DNA of 64,000 bases from Allomuricauda sp. NBRC 101325 (lineage in GTDB: Bacteria; Bacteroidota; Bacteroidia; Flavobacteriales; Flavobacteriaceae), in contig NZ_BSQF01000002.1 of NCBI RefSeq assembly GCF_030268205.1, positions 372,001-436,000 of the forward strand, written 5' to 3'. The notes under the pieces are model-generated. The model worked only from the letters and a program-made list of their open reading frames with translations, did no database searches and was not told the origin of the DNA. Positions 16,195 through 24,570 of the stretch are shown piece after piece. The position numbers and the translations under genes were made by a program. The stretch's first letter is position 1. The number at the start of each line of letters is the position of its first letter.

Positions 16195-17064
16195 ATGCCT
16201 ATGCCAAAAGTAAAAATCATAGAATGTCCTAGAGATGCCATGCAGGGTATCAAAACCTTTATTCCCACCAAGGAAAAGGTAAAGTACATCCAGTCTTTAT
16301 TGGGCTGTGGTTTCGATACCATTGATTTTGGAAGTTTTGTGTCGCCAAAGGCGATTCCGCAAATGCAGGATACGGCGGAGGTATTGGCACAACTGGACCT
16401 TTCCCGAACCCAAAGCAAACTTTTGGCAATCGTGGCGAACCTGCGAGGGGCTGAAGATGCCTGTCAACATGAAGCCATAAAATATTTAGGATTTCCTTTC
16501 TCCATTTCCGAAAACTTTCAAATGCGGAACACCCACAAGACCATTGATCAGTCGGTGGAAACCTTAAAAGGTATTTTGGAATTGGCACAAGCCCACGATA
16601 AAAAAGTGGTCACCTATATTTCCATGGGATTTGGAAATCCATACGGTGATCCTTGGGATGTGGATATAGTAGGGGAGTGGACGGAAAAATTGGCTGAAAT
16701 GGGCACGAATATTTTATCGCTTTCCGATACCATTGGTAGCTCGACCCCAGAAGTAATCGAGTATTTATTTTCCAATTTGATTCCGAAATATCCCGAAATT
16801 GAATTTGGGGCCCATTTGCATACCACGCCAACCAAATGGCACGAGAAAGTGGAGGCTGCCTATAAGGCAGGGTGTCGTCGTTTTGATGGGGCCGTGCAGG
16901 GATTTGGCGGTTGTCCCATGGCCAAGGACGAACTCACAGGAAACATGCCCACCGAAAAGATGTTGTCCTACTTTACAACCCAAAAGGCTGATACTGGGGT
17001 AAATTGGATGGTATTTGAAGCCGCTTTCAACAAAGCCACTGAGCTTTTTTCAGTCTATCATTAG
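16195..17064 (+). CDS. Hydroxymethylglutaryl-CoA lyase
   Basis: A 289-aa TIM-barrel lyase that cleaves HMG-CoA to acetoacetate and acetyl-CoA at the end of leucine breakdown. Diagnostic segments: IIECPRDAMQGI (substrate and metal site), DFGSFVSPKAIPQM, HLHTTP with metal-binding histidines, and the signature GGCPMAKDELTGN with the catalytic cysteine. Candidate starts are GTG 16180, ATG 16195 and ATG 16201; the first ATG is used here, and ATG 16201 (MPKVKIIE) is equally possible. It follows the LysE gene closely. Confidence 0.94.
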   Translation: MPMPKVKIIECPRDAMQGIKTFIPTKEKVKYIQSLLGCGFDTIDFGSFVSPKAIPQMQDTAEVLAQLDLSRTQSKLLAIVANLRGAEDACQHEAIKYLGFPFSISENFQMRNTHKTIDQSVETLKGILELAQAHDKKVVTYISMGFGNPYGDPWDVDIVGEWTEKLAEMGTNILSLSDTIGSSTPEVIEYLFSNLIPKYPEIEFGAHLHTTPTKWHEKVEAAYKAGCRRFDGAVQGFGGCPMAKDELTGNMPTEKMLSYFTTQKADTGVNWMVFEAAFNKATELFSVYH

Positions 17065-17131
17065 ATTTTATTGAACAAAAACCAGCTTATATGTTAAATG
17101 TTAAAATTTATTTAAATTAAGTCTAAATAAA

Positions 17132-17163
17132 TTTGGTTGATGGCATGTGTAAAAATATATTTG
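17132..17163 (+). promoter_or_regulatory. Bacteroidota -33/-7 promoter of the porin gene
   Basis: TTTG (17132-17135) is separated by 20 bp from TATATTTG (17156-17163), matching the consensus TTTG-N19-21-TAnnTTTG. The porin start codon is 22 bp downstream. This is the cleanest promoter in the window. Confidence 0.85.
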
Positions 17164-17185
17164 CCGCGCATTTTAAAAATGACAC

Positions 17186-18361
17186 ATGAAAAAATCAATC
17201 ATCTTTCTAGCATTACTGGTATCAACTTTTGCATTTGCACAAACGAGCACAGACTCGATTCAATTAGATCCCCAAAAACAAATCAATGCAGCGCAACGCT
17301 TATTATCTGGGAATTACGGTTCGGCGGTAACCGTTGGCGCTTATGGCGAAATGCTGTATAATCAACCCAATGGACAAAATGGGGAGTTGGATGTACAACG
17401 TTTGGTGGTTTTATTTGGATATAGATTTGATGATCGTACCCAATTTGTAACCGAAATTGAATTCGAGCACGTAGAAGAGGTTTATGTAGAACAGGCTTTT
17501 GTGAACTACATGGCCGCTCCAAACTTTAACATTAGGGGAGGTTTAATGTTGGTGCCCATGGGAATCATCAATGAATTCCACGAACCCACCACCTTTAACG
17601 GTACTGAGCGTCCAGCCATGGACAATGTGATTGTTCCGACCACTTGGAGAGAACTGGGTGTAGGTGTCACAGGTAGGTTCAACTCCATTTCTTTGGGATA
17701 TCAGGCCTATATTTTCAATGGTTTTAAATCCACGGAAGCCGATGGTGAAGGTGGGGTAACTGGAATGTTGAGAGGCTCCAGTGGACTTAGGGGCGGTAGA
17801 CAAAAAGGTATCCAATCCACTATTAACAAACCTAACCTTTCCACCAAATTGGATTATTATGGTATTCCAGGACTTCGATTGGGCTTTTCTACTTATTTGG
17901 GACGCACACAGGCCGAAGATGATGTACAGGAATTGGATGGTTCCGATGTGGGCATGGCCATGTTTGGATTGGATGCCCGTTATGCATACCAAAAGTTTAC
18001 AGCAAGGGGTCAGTTCGTACATGCTTCATTGGCTGATACGGAGGCATACAACAACCTTACCGGAAATAATTTAGGTAGTGCCCTTCAAGGATGGTATGTG
18101 GAAGGTGCCTATAATGTCCTTCCTTTTGGCAATAGACAAAAATTGTTCGCTTTTGTCCGATATGAAAACTTTGATACTCATGCCAGTACCGCAGGAAATC
18201 TATTGGAAAACGATGCCTACAATAGAACTGATGTAACAACCGGACTTACCTACCATATTGCGCCAGGGGTTGTGGTTAAGGGTGATTATCAATTTAGAAG
18301 CAATGCGGCAGATAGTGATGTAACAGACCTGTTGAATTTTGGAATAGGTGTTTGGTTCTAA
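17186..18361 (+). CDS. Outer-membrane porin-like beta-barrel protein
   Basis: A 391-aa exported protein: signal peptide MKKSIIFLALLVSTFAFAQ, then alternating amphipathic beta strands and a C-terminal phenylalanine (GIGVWF), the outer-membrane barrel signature. The segment VTEIEFEHVEEVYVEQAFVNY and FNIRGGLMLVPMGIINEFHEPTTF are typical of the phosphate-selective porin O/P-like group of Bacteroidota. It is probably a passive channel. It heads a cluster with the FMN-binding and four-helix membrane proteins (46 bp to the next gene, which also has its own -7 box). The solute is unknown. Confidence 0.87.
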   Translation: MKKSIIFLALLVSTFAFAQTSTDSIQLDPQKQINAAQRLLSGNYGSAVTVGAYGEMLYNQPNGQNGELDVQRLVVLFGYRFDDRTQFVTEIEFEHVEEVYVEQAFVNYMAAPNFNIRGGLMLVPMGIINEFHEPTTFNGTERPAMDNVIVPTTWRELGVGVTGRFNSISLGYQAYIFNGFKSTEADGEGGVTGMLRGSSGLRGGRQKGIQSTINKPNLSTKLDYYGIPGLRLGFSTYLGRTQAEDDVQELDGSDVGMAMFGLDARYAYQKFTARGQFVHASLADTEAYNNLTGNNLGSALQGWYVEGAYNVLPFGNRQKLFAFVRYENFDTHASTAGNLLENDAYNRTDVTTGLTYHIAPGVVVKGDYQFRSNAADSDVTDLLNFGIGVWF

Positions 18362-18395
18362 TAAAATCACTCTATCACTATTCAGTCTAAATTAA

Positions 18396-18403
18396 TATAT
18401 TTG
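18396..18403 (+). promoter_or_regulatory. -7 element for the FMN-binding gene, nearly leaderless
   Basis: TATATTTG stands only 4 bp before the ATG of the FMN-binding gene. Transcription from it would begin at or a few bases past the ATG, so either the mRNA is almost leaderless or the site is fortuitous. Confidence 0.4.
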
Positions 18404-18407
18404 AAAT

Positions 18408-18938
18408 ATGAAATGGATGAGGGTTTACGGTTTTTTTTTAGCCTTATTGCTGCTCTTTGGGTTTGTAAATCCAAATGAGCTCAATAAAAGAGCGTTAAAA
18501 GAAGTTGCCAAAACGTTTGAAACCGAAAGTTTCACAGTTGAATCCATCACTTTTTCTGATGAGCAAAATGTAAATCTTCCCATACAGATAACAGGTCAAA
18601 ACTTTTTTCGAGTAAAGAATGCAGAAATCCTATTGGGCTACGCATTTTTTGACCAAGCACCGAGCAAAACTGCCAAATTTGATTATTTGGTGGTTTTTGA
18701 TGCTCATTTGAAAGTGATAAATACCAAAGTGCTTGTCTATCGGGAAGAATATGGTGGGGAAATCGGCAGTAAGAGATGGCTCAAGCAATTTTTGGGTAAG
18801 ACGGGCGGAAACCGTGTAAGTGTTACCTCCAACATCGATGTTATTTCTGGTGCCACAATTTCTGTGAATTCCATGACCAAGGCTATGGATAATTTGTTGG
18901 TTACAATCGGAATGCTTCAAGATAAAAACTTGTTATGA
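18408..18938 (+). CDS. Exported FMN-binding domain protein
   Basis: A 176-aa protein with an N-terminal membrane or signal segment (VYGFFLALLLLFGFV) and an FMN-binding domain. The motif SGATIS near the C-terminus matches the (S/T)GAT(S/T) site where FMN is covalently attached to threonine, as in RnfG/NqrC-type proteins; IDVISGATISVNSMTKAMD is that segment. It probably carries electrons on the periplasmic face. Its stop overlaps the start of the next membrane-protein gene by 4 bp (ATGA), indicating a functional pair. The electron donor and acceptor are not visible in the window. Confidence 0.87.
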   Translation: MKWMRVYGFFLALLLLFGFVNPNELNKRALKEVAKTFETESFTVESITFSDEQNVNLPIQITGQNFFRVKNAEILLGYAFFDQAPSKTAKFDYLVVFDAHLKVINTKVLVYREEYGGEIGSKRWLKQFLGKTGGNRVSVTSNIDVISGATISVNSMTKAMDNLLVTIGMLQDKNLL

Positions 18939-19432
18939 TGGCCTATGATGGTTTATTGACAAGATTTCCCAAGGAGATAAAACTTTTTATCGCTGTTTTT
19001 GTTTGTATGCTTTCAGTTGGATTTTTTACTGGTCTGTTGTTTGTAAATCAAACCGATTCAAATACACCAGCTGGCATTGAGGAAAACTATCTGGGCAATG
19101 AGGAGGATGAGGAAGCCAAAGTAATGAAATTTGAAAAAGGGGATAGGGAAATGTTGACCATTATCCATACCCATATCCTTTCCATGTCGTTCATCTTTTT
19201 TTTATTGGGGGGTTTGGTTTGGTTGGCAAAAGCACCGAAGAAACTCAAACTTTTCTTGACCATTGAACCGTTTCTTTCCATCATCCTAACGTTTGGTGGA
19301 ATCTACCTGATGTGGTCGGGTGTTAGCGGGTTCAAATATGTCGTTATAATTTCAGGGATTTTAATGACATTAACTTTTGTTACTTCCGCATCCTTAGTGC
19401 TTTGGCAATGTTTGAGAACCCAGGGTTCCTAG
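18935..19432 (+). CDS. Four-helix membrane protein, FMN-protein partner
   Basis: A 165-aa integral membrane protein with about four helices (near 16-37, 83-101, 108-126, 131-156). A periplasmic acidic loop lies between helices 1 and 2 (GIEENYLGNEEDEEAKVMKF), and a conserved-looking H-T-H at the start of helix 2 (IIHTHILSMSFIFF) could ligate heme; that is inference. It overlaps the FMN-binding gene by 4 bp. I do not recognise a named family. It converges with, and overlaps by 4 bp, the minus-strand gene at 19429. Confidence 0.75.
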   Translation: MMAYDGLLTRFPKEIKLFIAVFVCMLSVGFFTGLLFVNQTDSNTPAGIEENYLGNEEDEEAKVMKFEKGDREMLTIIHTHILSMSFIFFLLGGLVWLAKAPKKLKLFLTIEPFLSIILTFGGIYLMWSGVSGFKYVVIISGILMTLTFVTSASLVLWQCLRTQGS

Positions 19433-19779
19433 TTTTCAATAAAAGTATAATTGATATCTTCCATACCCAACAGTTCCACTTTTCGCGTTTCCATGTTTAA
19501 AAGGGTCAATAATTCAGTTATTTCTTCACGGTTTACCAAGATAATAAAGTGCTTCTTGCCTACTGAAATTGGAATTTTGCGTTGCTGGCTCCAATGTTTC
19601 AATTGATTTTCCCAATAGGCAATATCCAATTCTTCTATATAAGATTTCAAAGCTTCCAACTCCCATTCATACAACTCAAAACAAAGATTGTTGAAGATGA
19701 GCTGGAACAATTTACTGTGATTGCAAAAGGTAACTGTTCCGTTTTTGGATTGACTAATGATGTTCAATGATTTGCACAT
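19429..19779 (-). CDS. Conserved protein of unknown function (116 aa)
   Basis: A 116-aa cytoplasmic protein, probably one of the small Bacteroidota-restricted families (DUF6686-like from memory, not certain). It starts MCKSLNIISQSKNGTVTFC and has a helical middle (LYEWELEALKSYIEELDIAYWENQL) and a C-terminal strand region. There is no signal peptide. It stands alone between the membrane-protein gene and guaB. Function not assigned. Confidence 0.75.
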   Translation of the reverse strand: MCKSLNIISQSKNGTVTFCNHSKLFQLIFNNLCFELYEWELEALKSYIEELDIAYWENQLKHWSQQRKIPISVGKKHFIILVNREEITELLTLLNMETRKVELLGMEDINYTFIEN

Positions 19780-19901
19780 AGTAAAGATTTGAACCCTAAA
19801 GATACTAATTATTTATAATGATTCTAAATAAATTAAAAAAGAATGATTTCGGTCAAAATAAATGCAAAGTGGTAAGGGTAGGTAATCAATTAAATTAGTG
19901 G

Positions 19902-19909
19902 TATATTTG
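19902..19909 (+). promoter_or_regulatory. -7 promoter element for guaB
   Basis: TATATTTG lies 23 bp upstream of the guaB start and fits TAnnTTTG. No good -33 TTTG is visible. Confidence 0.6.
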
Positions 19910-19932
19910 CACGCAATTAATCCGTAATTGCA

Positions 19933-21405
19933 ATGGAAGCTCACCAAAACAAAATTGTTGGCGAAGGACTCACATACGACGACGTTCTACTTGTGCCAGC
20001 ATATTCAGAAGTTCTCCCCCGAGAAGTTAACATTCAATCCAAATTTACACGTAATATTACCATCAATGTGCCCATAGTTTCGGCCGCGATGGATACCGTT
20101 ACCGAATCTAGAATGGCAATTGCCATGGCTAGGGAAGGTGGTATCGGGGTATTGCACAAAAACATGACCATGGAGGAGCAAGCCCTCAAGGTCCGCAAGG
20201 TAAAACGTGCCGAAAGTGGCATGATCATGGATCCTGTTACGCTTCCATTAAATTCTTTGGTGCGAGATGCCAAAGCAAGTATGAGAGAACACAGCATTGG
20301 GGGTATTCCCATTGTTGATGCCGATAAAAAATTGATTGGAATTGTGACCAATCGTGACCTTCGCTTCGAGAAAAACGAAAACAGACCTATTTCTGAGGTA
20401 ATGACTTCTGAAAACTTGGTTACTGTTGGTGAGGGTACTTCCTTACAACAAGCCGAAGTGATCCTCCAAGAAAACAAGATTGAAAAACTTCCTGTTGTAA
20501 ATGAAAAGGAAGAACTTGTTGGCTTGATCACGTTTCGAGATATTACCAAATTGACCCAAAAACCGATTGCGAACAAAGACCAATACGGTCGTTTGCGCGT
20601 GGCAGCTGCCATTGGGGTTACTGCCGATGCTGTTGATCGTGCCGCGGCTCTGGTAAAAGCTGGAGTGGATGCCATCATTATTGATACGGCTCATGGTCAC
20701 ACTAAAGGTGTGGTGGGCATTTTAAAAGAAGTTAAAAAAGCATTTCCAGAATTGGAAGTGGTGGTAGGTAACATTGCCACCGGCGAAGCTGCCAAATATT
20801 TGGTAGAGGCAGGTGCCGATGCCGTTAAAGTAGGTATTGGACCAGGTTCCATTTGTACCACTCGTGTAGTGGCTGGTGTAGGTTTTCCACAGTTTTCTGC
20901 TGTTTTGGAAGTTGCTGCTGCCCTTAAAGGTACTGGTGTTCCAGTAATTGCTGATGGTGGAATCCGATATACAGGTGACATTCCTAAAGCGATTGCTGCC
21001 GGAGCGGATACGGTAATGTTGGGTTCATTGTTGGCAGGTACCAAGGAATCCCCTGGAGAAACCATCATTTATGAAGGTAGAAAATTCAAATCGTACCGAG
21101 GAATGGGCTCCGTGGAGGCCATGAAACAAGGTAGTAAGGATCGTTACTTTCAAGATGTTGAGGACGACATCAAAAAATTGGTTCCTGAAGGTATTGTGGG
21201 TCGTGTGCCTTATAAAGGTGAGCTCTATGAAAGTATGCACCAATTTATTGGTGGTCTTAGGGCTGGTATGGGATATTGTGGTGCAAAAGACATTGCTACC
21301 TTAAAAGAAACCGGTCGTTTTGTGAAGATTACAGCAAGTGGTATTCACGAAAGCCATCCTCATGATGTGACCATCACTAAAGAAAGTCCAAATTATAGTA
21401 GATAA
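19933..21405 (+). CDS. guaB: IMP dehydrogenase
   Basis: A 490-aa enzyme that oxidises IMP to XMP with NAD+, the committed step of GMP synthesis. It has the barrel domain interrupted by two CBS domains (about residues 95-215: [17 protein letters not shown] and [19 protein letters not shown]). The catalytic cysteine is in [15 protein letters not shown], and the mobile flap region is [10 protein letters not shown]. Length and domain order are standard. It is probably monocistronic. Confidence 0.97.
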   Translation: MEAHQNKIVGEGLTYDDVLLVPAYSEVLPREVNIQSKFTRNITINVPIVSAAMDTVTESRMAIAMAREGGIGVLHKNMTMEEQALKVRKVKRAESGMIMDPVTLPLNSLVRDAKASMREHSIGGIPIVDADKKLIGIVTNRDLRFEKNENRPISEVMTSENLVTVGEGTSLQQAEVILQENKIEKLPVVNEKEELVGLITFRDITKLTQKPIANKDQYGRLRVAAAIGVTADAVDRAAALVKAGVDAIIIDTAHGHTKGVVGILKEVKKAFPELEVVVGNIATGEAAKYLVEAGADAVKVGIGPGSICTTRVVAGVGFPQFSAVLEVAAALKGTGVPVIADGGIRYTGDIPKAIAAGADTVMLGSLLAGTKESPGETIIYEGRKFKSYRGMGSVEAMKQGSKDRYFQDVEDDIKKLVPEGIVGRVPYKGELYESMHQFIGGLRAGMGYCGAKDIATLKETGRFVKITASGIHESHPHDVTITKESPNYSR

Positions 21406-21425
21406 AAAATGAAGATGAAATTGGG

Positions 21426-21941
21426 TTACTTACCTGCGTAAGTGGCCCAATCTTTGTCTTTGTAGATGTTGTCGCCAAAATATTTGGCAATCTGTAAAAA
21501 GGGTTCCACTTTCTGATATCCTGGCACAGGAGACAACATATTGATTTTTTCATCCAAGAAAACCACGGTCGGGTAACTCAATTGACCCTGTAAAAGTGCC
21601 GCAGCCAATTCGTGGTAGCCATTTCTGCCAGACGGTACAAACTTGAAGGTTTTACCATTGTACTCAATAGGGTCTTTTCCTTCGGCATTCATTTTTACCA
21701 TGTAAAAATTATCCTGCATGTATTTGGCAACTTCTGGATTTTGGAAGGTATCCTTGTCCATTTTCTTGCACCACCCACACCAGTCCGTGTACACATCAAT
21801 AAACATTTTTTTAGGTTGGGCATCAGTTTGGGCCAATGCAACTGCTTCTTCCCATGAAAGCCACTTTATATCTTGTGCCTGGGCTTGAAATCCAATGAAT
21901 AGAAGAAAAAATAGGCTGATTTGGGTATATATGGTTCGCAT
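21426..21941 (-). CDS. Secreted thioredoxin-like protein
   Basis: A 171-aa periplasmic thioredoxin-fold protein. The signal peptide MRTIYTQISLFFLLFIGFQAQA is followed by a domain with CGWC (C55/C58, in YTDWCGWCKKMDKDTF) and the cis-proline segment YPTVVFLDE. This resembles the DUF255/thioredoxin_7 group common in Bacteroidota, which assists disulfide handling. The start is set at M13 of the open frame (21939-21941), where the signal peptide begins. It converges with guaB, with 20 bp between stops. Confidence 0.9.
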   Translation of the reverse strand: MRTIYTQISLFFLLFIGFQAQAQDIKWLSWEEAVALAQTDAQPKKMFIDVYTDWCGWCKKMDKDTFQNPEVAKYMQDNFYMVKMNAEGKDPIEYNGKTFKFVPSGRNGYHELAAALLQGQLSYPTVVFLDEKINMLSPVPGYQKVEPFLQIAKYFGDNIYKDKDWATYAGK

Positions 21942-22011
21942 AGTATGTGAATTTTGATGTAATCGTCGTTGCTTCAATACAAAACTAACGAAAATTGTGC
22001 CAAAAAAGTAT

Positions 22012-22425
22012 TCAGCGCCAGAGTTCTAAAATGAATATCAAAACGGAAACTGTCAAAGCTAATGGGGCATAATATCTGCTATCCATTTTAGCGAAATGGG
22101 TTTGTTTTATGCTTTTAAAAAATCCCAAATATTTAAAGTCGCCAACGGCTCTCACTAAAAATAGGATTCCAATCGCCACAGAAATATAATGAAGTCCTGA
22201 AAAGCTGATAATTTCCAAAAAGGGATTCAGGTAAATTAGGGCGAAGAACGCCAATAACAACGCAATTATTGATGTTCCCACTTTTCCAGGTTTCAACTTT
22301 AGGGTGCCATCCGTGCCAGAAGGCAATACGGCCGTAGGGTCTTTTACACCAAAAAGGGCCCAATAAAAATGGAGCCCTGATAAAAAGATAAATATGATGG
22401 AAAGCAATAAGGAAATTACATCCAT
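22012..22425 (-). CDS. DUF3995 membrane protein
   Basis: A 137-aa protein with about four transmembrane helices, fitting the DUF3995 family (SGLHFYWALFG near the N-terminus, then GTLKLKPGKVGTSIIALLLA, then LVRAVGDFKYLGFFK). The role is unknown. It starts 2 bp after the lysA stop codon on the same strand and is likely co-transcribed with it. Confidence 0.85.
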   Translation of the reverse strand: MDVISLLLSIIFIFLSGLHFYWALFGVKDPTAVLPSGTDGTLKLKPGKVGTSIIALLLAFFALIYLNPFLEIISFSGLHYISVAIGILFLVRAVGDFKYLGFFKSIKQTHFAKMDSRYYAPLALTVSVLIFILELWR

Positions 22426-22427
22426 AT

Positions 22428-23666
22428 TTACTTTACGGTTTCTTTTTTGGTGGTTTCAAACAGTTCCTTTACATCCACCTGATTGGCCAAGATGTCATCG
22501 AAAGTCTCTCTTTTTCTGATCAAATGGGCTTTTCCATTGTACCAAAGTACTTCCGCAGGACGGTATCTGGAGTTATAGTTGCTCGCCATGGTAAAGCAAT
22601 AAGCTCCCGCATTTCTAAAGCATAAAATATCGCCTTCAGAAATTTCATTGATTCTACGGTTGCTGCCAAACGTATCCGTTTCACAGATATAACCTACCAC
22701 GGAGTAGTATCTTTCCCTACCTTTTGGATTGCTGATATTTACGATTTCGTGACTGGAACCGTACAACATGGGACGAATCAAATGGTTAAAACCGGAATCA
22801 ACGCTTGCGAAAACAGTGGAAGTAGTTTGTTTTACCACATTGACTTTGGCCAAGAAATAGCCAGCTTCGCTTACCAAGAATTTACCTGGCTCAAAGGCCA
22901 AGGTCAACTCCCTGCCATATTCTTTGCAGAACTCATTGAACCTTGAGGATAGTTTTTTACCCAATTCATCAATATTGGTCTGGATATCCCCTTCTTTATA
23001 AGGTACTTTAAAACCGCTACCAAAATCGATAAACTCCAAATCTTTGAAGTTTTTGGCTGTGTCGAACAATATTTCAGAAGCATACAAGAATACATCGATA
23101 TCCAAAATATCACTTCCCGTATGCATGTGGATACCGTTGATGTTCATATTGGTCAGCTCCACAATGCGCAATAAATGCGGAATTTGATGGATGCTGATTC
23201 CAAATTTGGAATCGATGTGGCCCACGGAAATTTTGGAGTTTCCACCCGCCATTACGTGTGGGTTAATTCGGATACACACAGGAATATCGGGATGCTTGCT
23301 TCCAAACTGTTCCAAAATGGAAAGATTGTCAATATTCACTTGAACACCAAGTGCAGCAGCTTCCTCAATTTCTTCCAAGGATACACCATTTGGGGTAAAA
23401 ATGATGGACTCTGGTTTAAAGCCGGCCAAAAGTCCTAATTTTACCTCTTGAATGGATACCGTGTCCAAACCACTTCCCAAACTGTTCAACAGCCTAAGAA
23501 TGCTTACATTGGACAATGCTTTTGCGGCATAATTCAACCGAAGACTCGGAACACTCTTAAAAGCTTTGGTAAGCTTTTGGTATTGCGAAGTGATCTTATC
23601 GGCATCATACACATAAAGTGGTGCGCCAAATTGTTGTGTCAGTTGAAGTAAATCCTTAGAATTCAT
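22428..23666 (-). CDS. lysA: Diaminopimelate decarboxylase
   Basis: A 412-aa PLP enzyme that decarboxylates meso-diaminopimelate to lysine. The PLP lysine is in LRLNYAAKALSN; other family motifs are INPHVMAGGNSKISVGHIDSKFG, HMHTGSDI and the dimer-site CETDTFGSNR. The start MNSKDLLQLTQQFGAPLYVYD (ATG 23664-23666) matches the family; the longer open frame to 23768 lacks homology-like sequence. A TTG-N20-TAGTTTTG promoter is found upstream at 23685-23715. DUF3995 follows. Confidence 0.96.
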   Translation of the reverse strand: MNSKDLLQLTQQFGAPLYVYDADKITSQYQKLTKAFKSVPSLRLNYAAKALSNVSILRLLNSLGSGLDTVSIQEVKLGLLAGFKPESIIFTPNGVSLEEIEEAAALGVQVNIDNLSILEQFGSKHPDIPVCIRINPHVMAGGNSKISVGHIDSKFGISIHQIPHLLRIVELTNMNINGIHMHTGSDILDIDVFLYASEILFDTAKNFKDLEFIDFGSGFKVPYKEGDIQTNIDELGKKLSSRFNEFCKEYGRELTLAFEPGKFLVSEAGYFLAKVNVVKQTTSTVFASVDSGFNHLIRPMLYGSSHEIVNISNPKGRERYYSVVGYICETDTFGSNRRINEISEGDILCFRNAGAYCFTMASNYNSRYRPAEVLWYNGKAHLIRKRETFDDILANQVDVKELFETTKKETVK

Positions 23667-23684
23667 GTGATAAAAGTATTTGGG

Positions 23685-23715
23685 CAAAACTAGACAATGC
23701 ATGGGATGTCCACAA
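23685..23715 (-). promoter_or_regulatory. Promoter of lysA
   Basis: On the minus strand TTG (23713-23715) is followed after 20 bp by TAGTTTTG (23685-23692), matching the Bacteroidota -33/-7 pattern. The lysA ATG is 18 bp downstream. Confidence 0.65.
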
Positions 23716-23830
23716 GAAAATAGAATATTTTTATAAAAATATAACACATTGTTTGATTTGCAACTCAAACGGTTTAGTCCTATGGTTGCGGCTTTAGCCG
23801 TTTGGTTGTATTTTTAGGCAAACATCAACC

Positions 23831-24469
23831 ATGAAACTTCCGCTATTTCCATTACAATCTGTTTTTTATCCAGGGGAAACCGTACCGCTCCATATTTTTG
23901 AGGAGCGCTACAAACAACTCATTAAAGATTGCAGAAAGGAGGCCATGACATTCGGCATTCCCGTTTTCATCAACAATAAGATTTCATACGGTACCGAGGT
24001 ACAATTGGTGGAAGTGGTAAACACCTATGATTCGGGCGAAATGGATGTAATCTGTGTGGCCCGTCAAGTATTTAAGGTCTTGACTTTTGCAGAATTTATG
24101 GATGGCAAATTATATGCAGGGGGAGAGGTCGAATTCTTGGAAATGGAAAACAGTGCAGCCGATAACCTTCGCTTGGAAGTGATGCAAAAAGTAGAGGAAC
24201 TTTACGGAATCATGGATGTGCCGTTTACCACCATTTCGCCCAAACAATTCAACAGTTATACTCTGGCCCATAAAATGGGATTGTCTTTCCAACAGGAATA
24301 TGAATTGTTGCTGATGACCAAGGAAACAGACCGCCTAAATTTCATTAAAACCCATCTGGAGGCAACCACCCAAGTGTTGAACGAAGTCAACCGAACCAAG
24401 TCGGTAATCGAATTGAACGGACATTTTAAAAACTTTGATCCATTGAACTTTCAGGATTTTAAGTTGTAG
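23831..24469 (+). CDS. LON substrate-binding domain protein
   Basis: A 212-aa stand-alone LON N-terminal (substrate-binding) domain, without the ATPase or protease parts. Signature: LPLFPLQSVFYPGETVPLHIFEERYKQL. Such proteins (YcbZ/LonN-like) are widespread; their role is unclear and may be as peptide-binding adaptors. It precedes sucC by about 100 bp. Confidence 0.92.
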   Translation: MKLPLFPLQSVFYPGETVPLHIFEERYKQLIKDCRKEAMTFGIPVFINNKISYGTEVQLVEVVNTYDSGEMDVICVARQVFKVLTFAEFMDGKLYAGGEVEFLEMENSAADNLRLEVMQKVEELYGIMDVPFTTISPKQFNSYTLAHKMGLSFQQEYELLLMTKETDRLNFIKTHLEATTQVLNEVNRTKSVIELNGHFKNFDPLNFQDFKL

Positions 24470-24537
24470 CGTTTCAAATAATACATATTTATAGGTAATT
24501 AATCAATTATCAACTTCAATATCTCCCTAGTGTTGTT

Positions 24538-24545
24538 TATTTTTG
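24538..24545 (+). promoter_or_regulatory. -7 promoter element for sucC
   Basis: TATTTTTG, 25 bp before the sucC start codon. Confidence 0.55.
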
Positions 24546-24570
24546 TCATCAAACAAAAGTAAATTCACAG

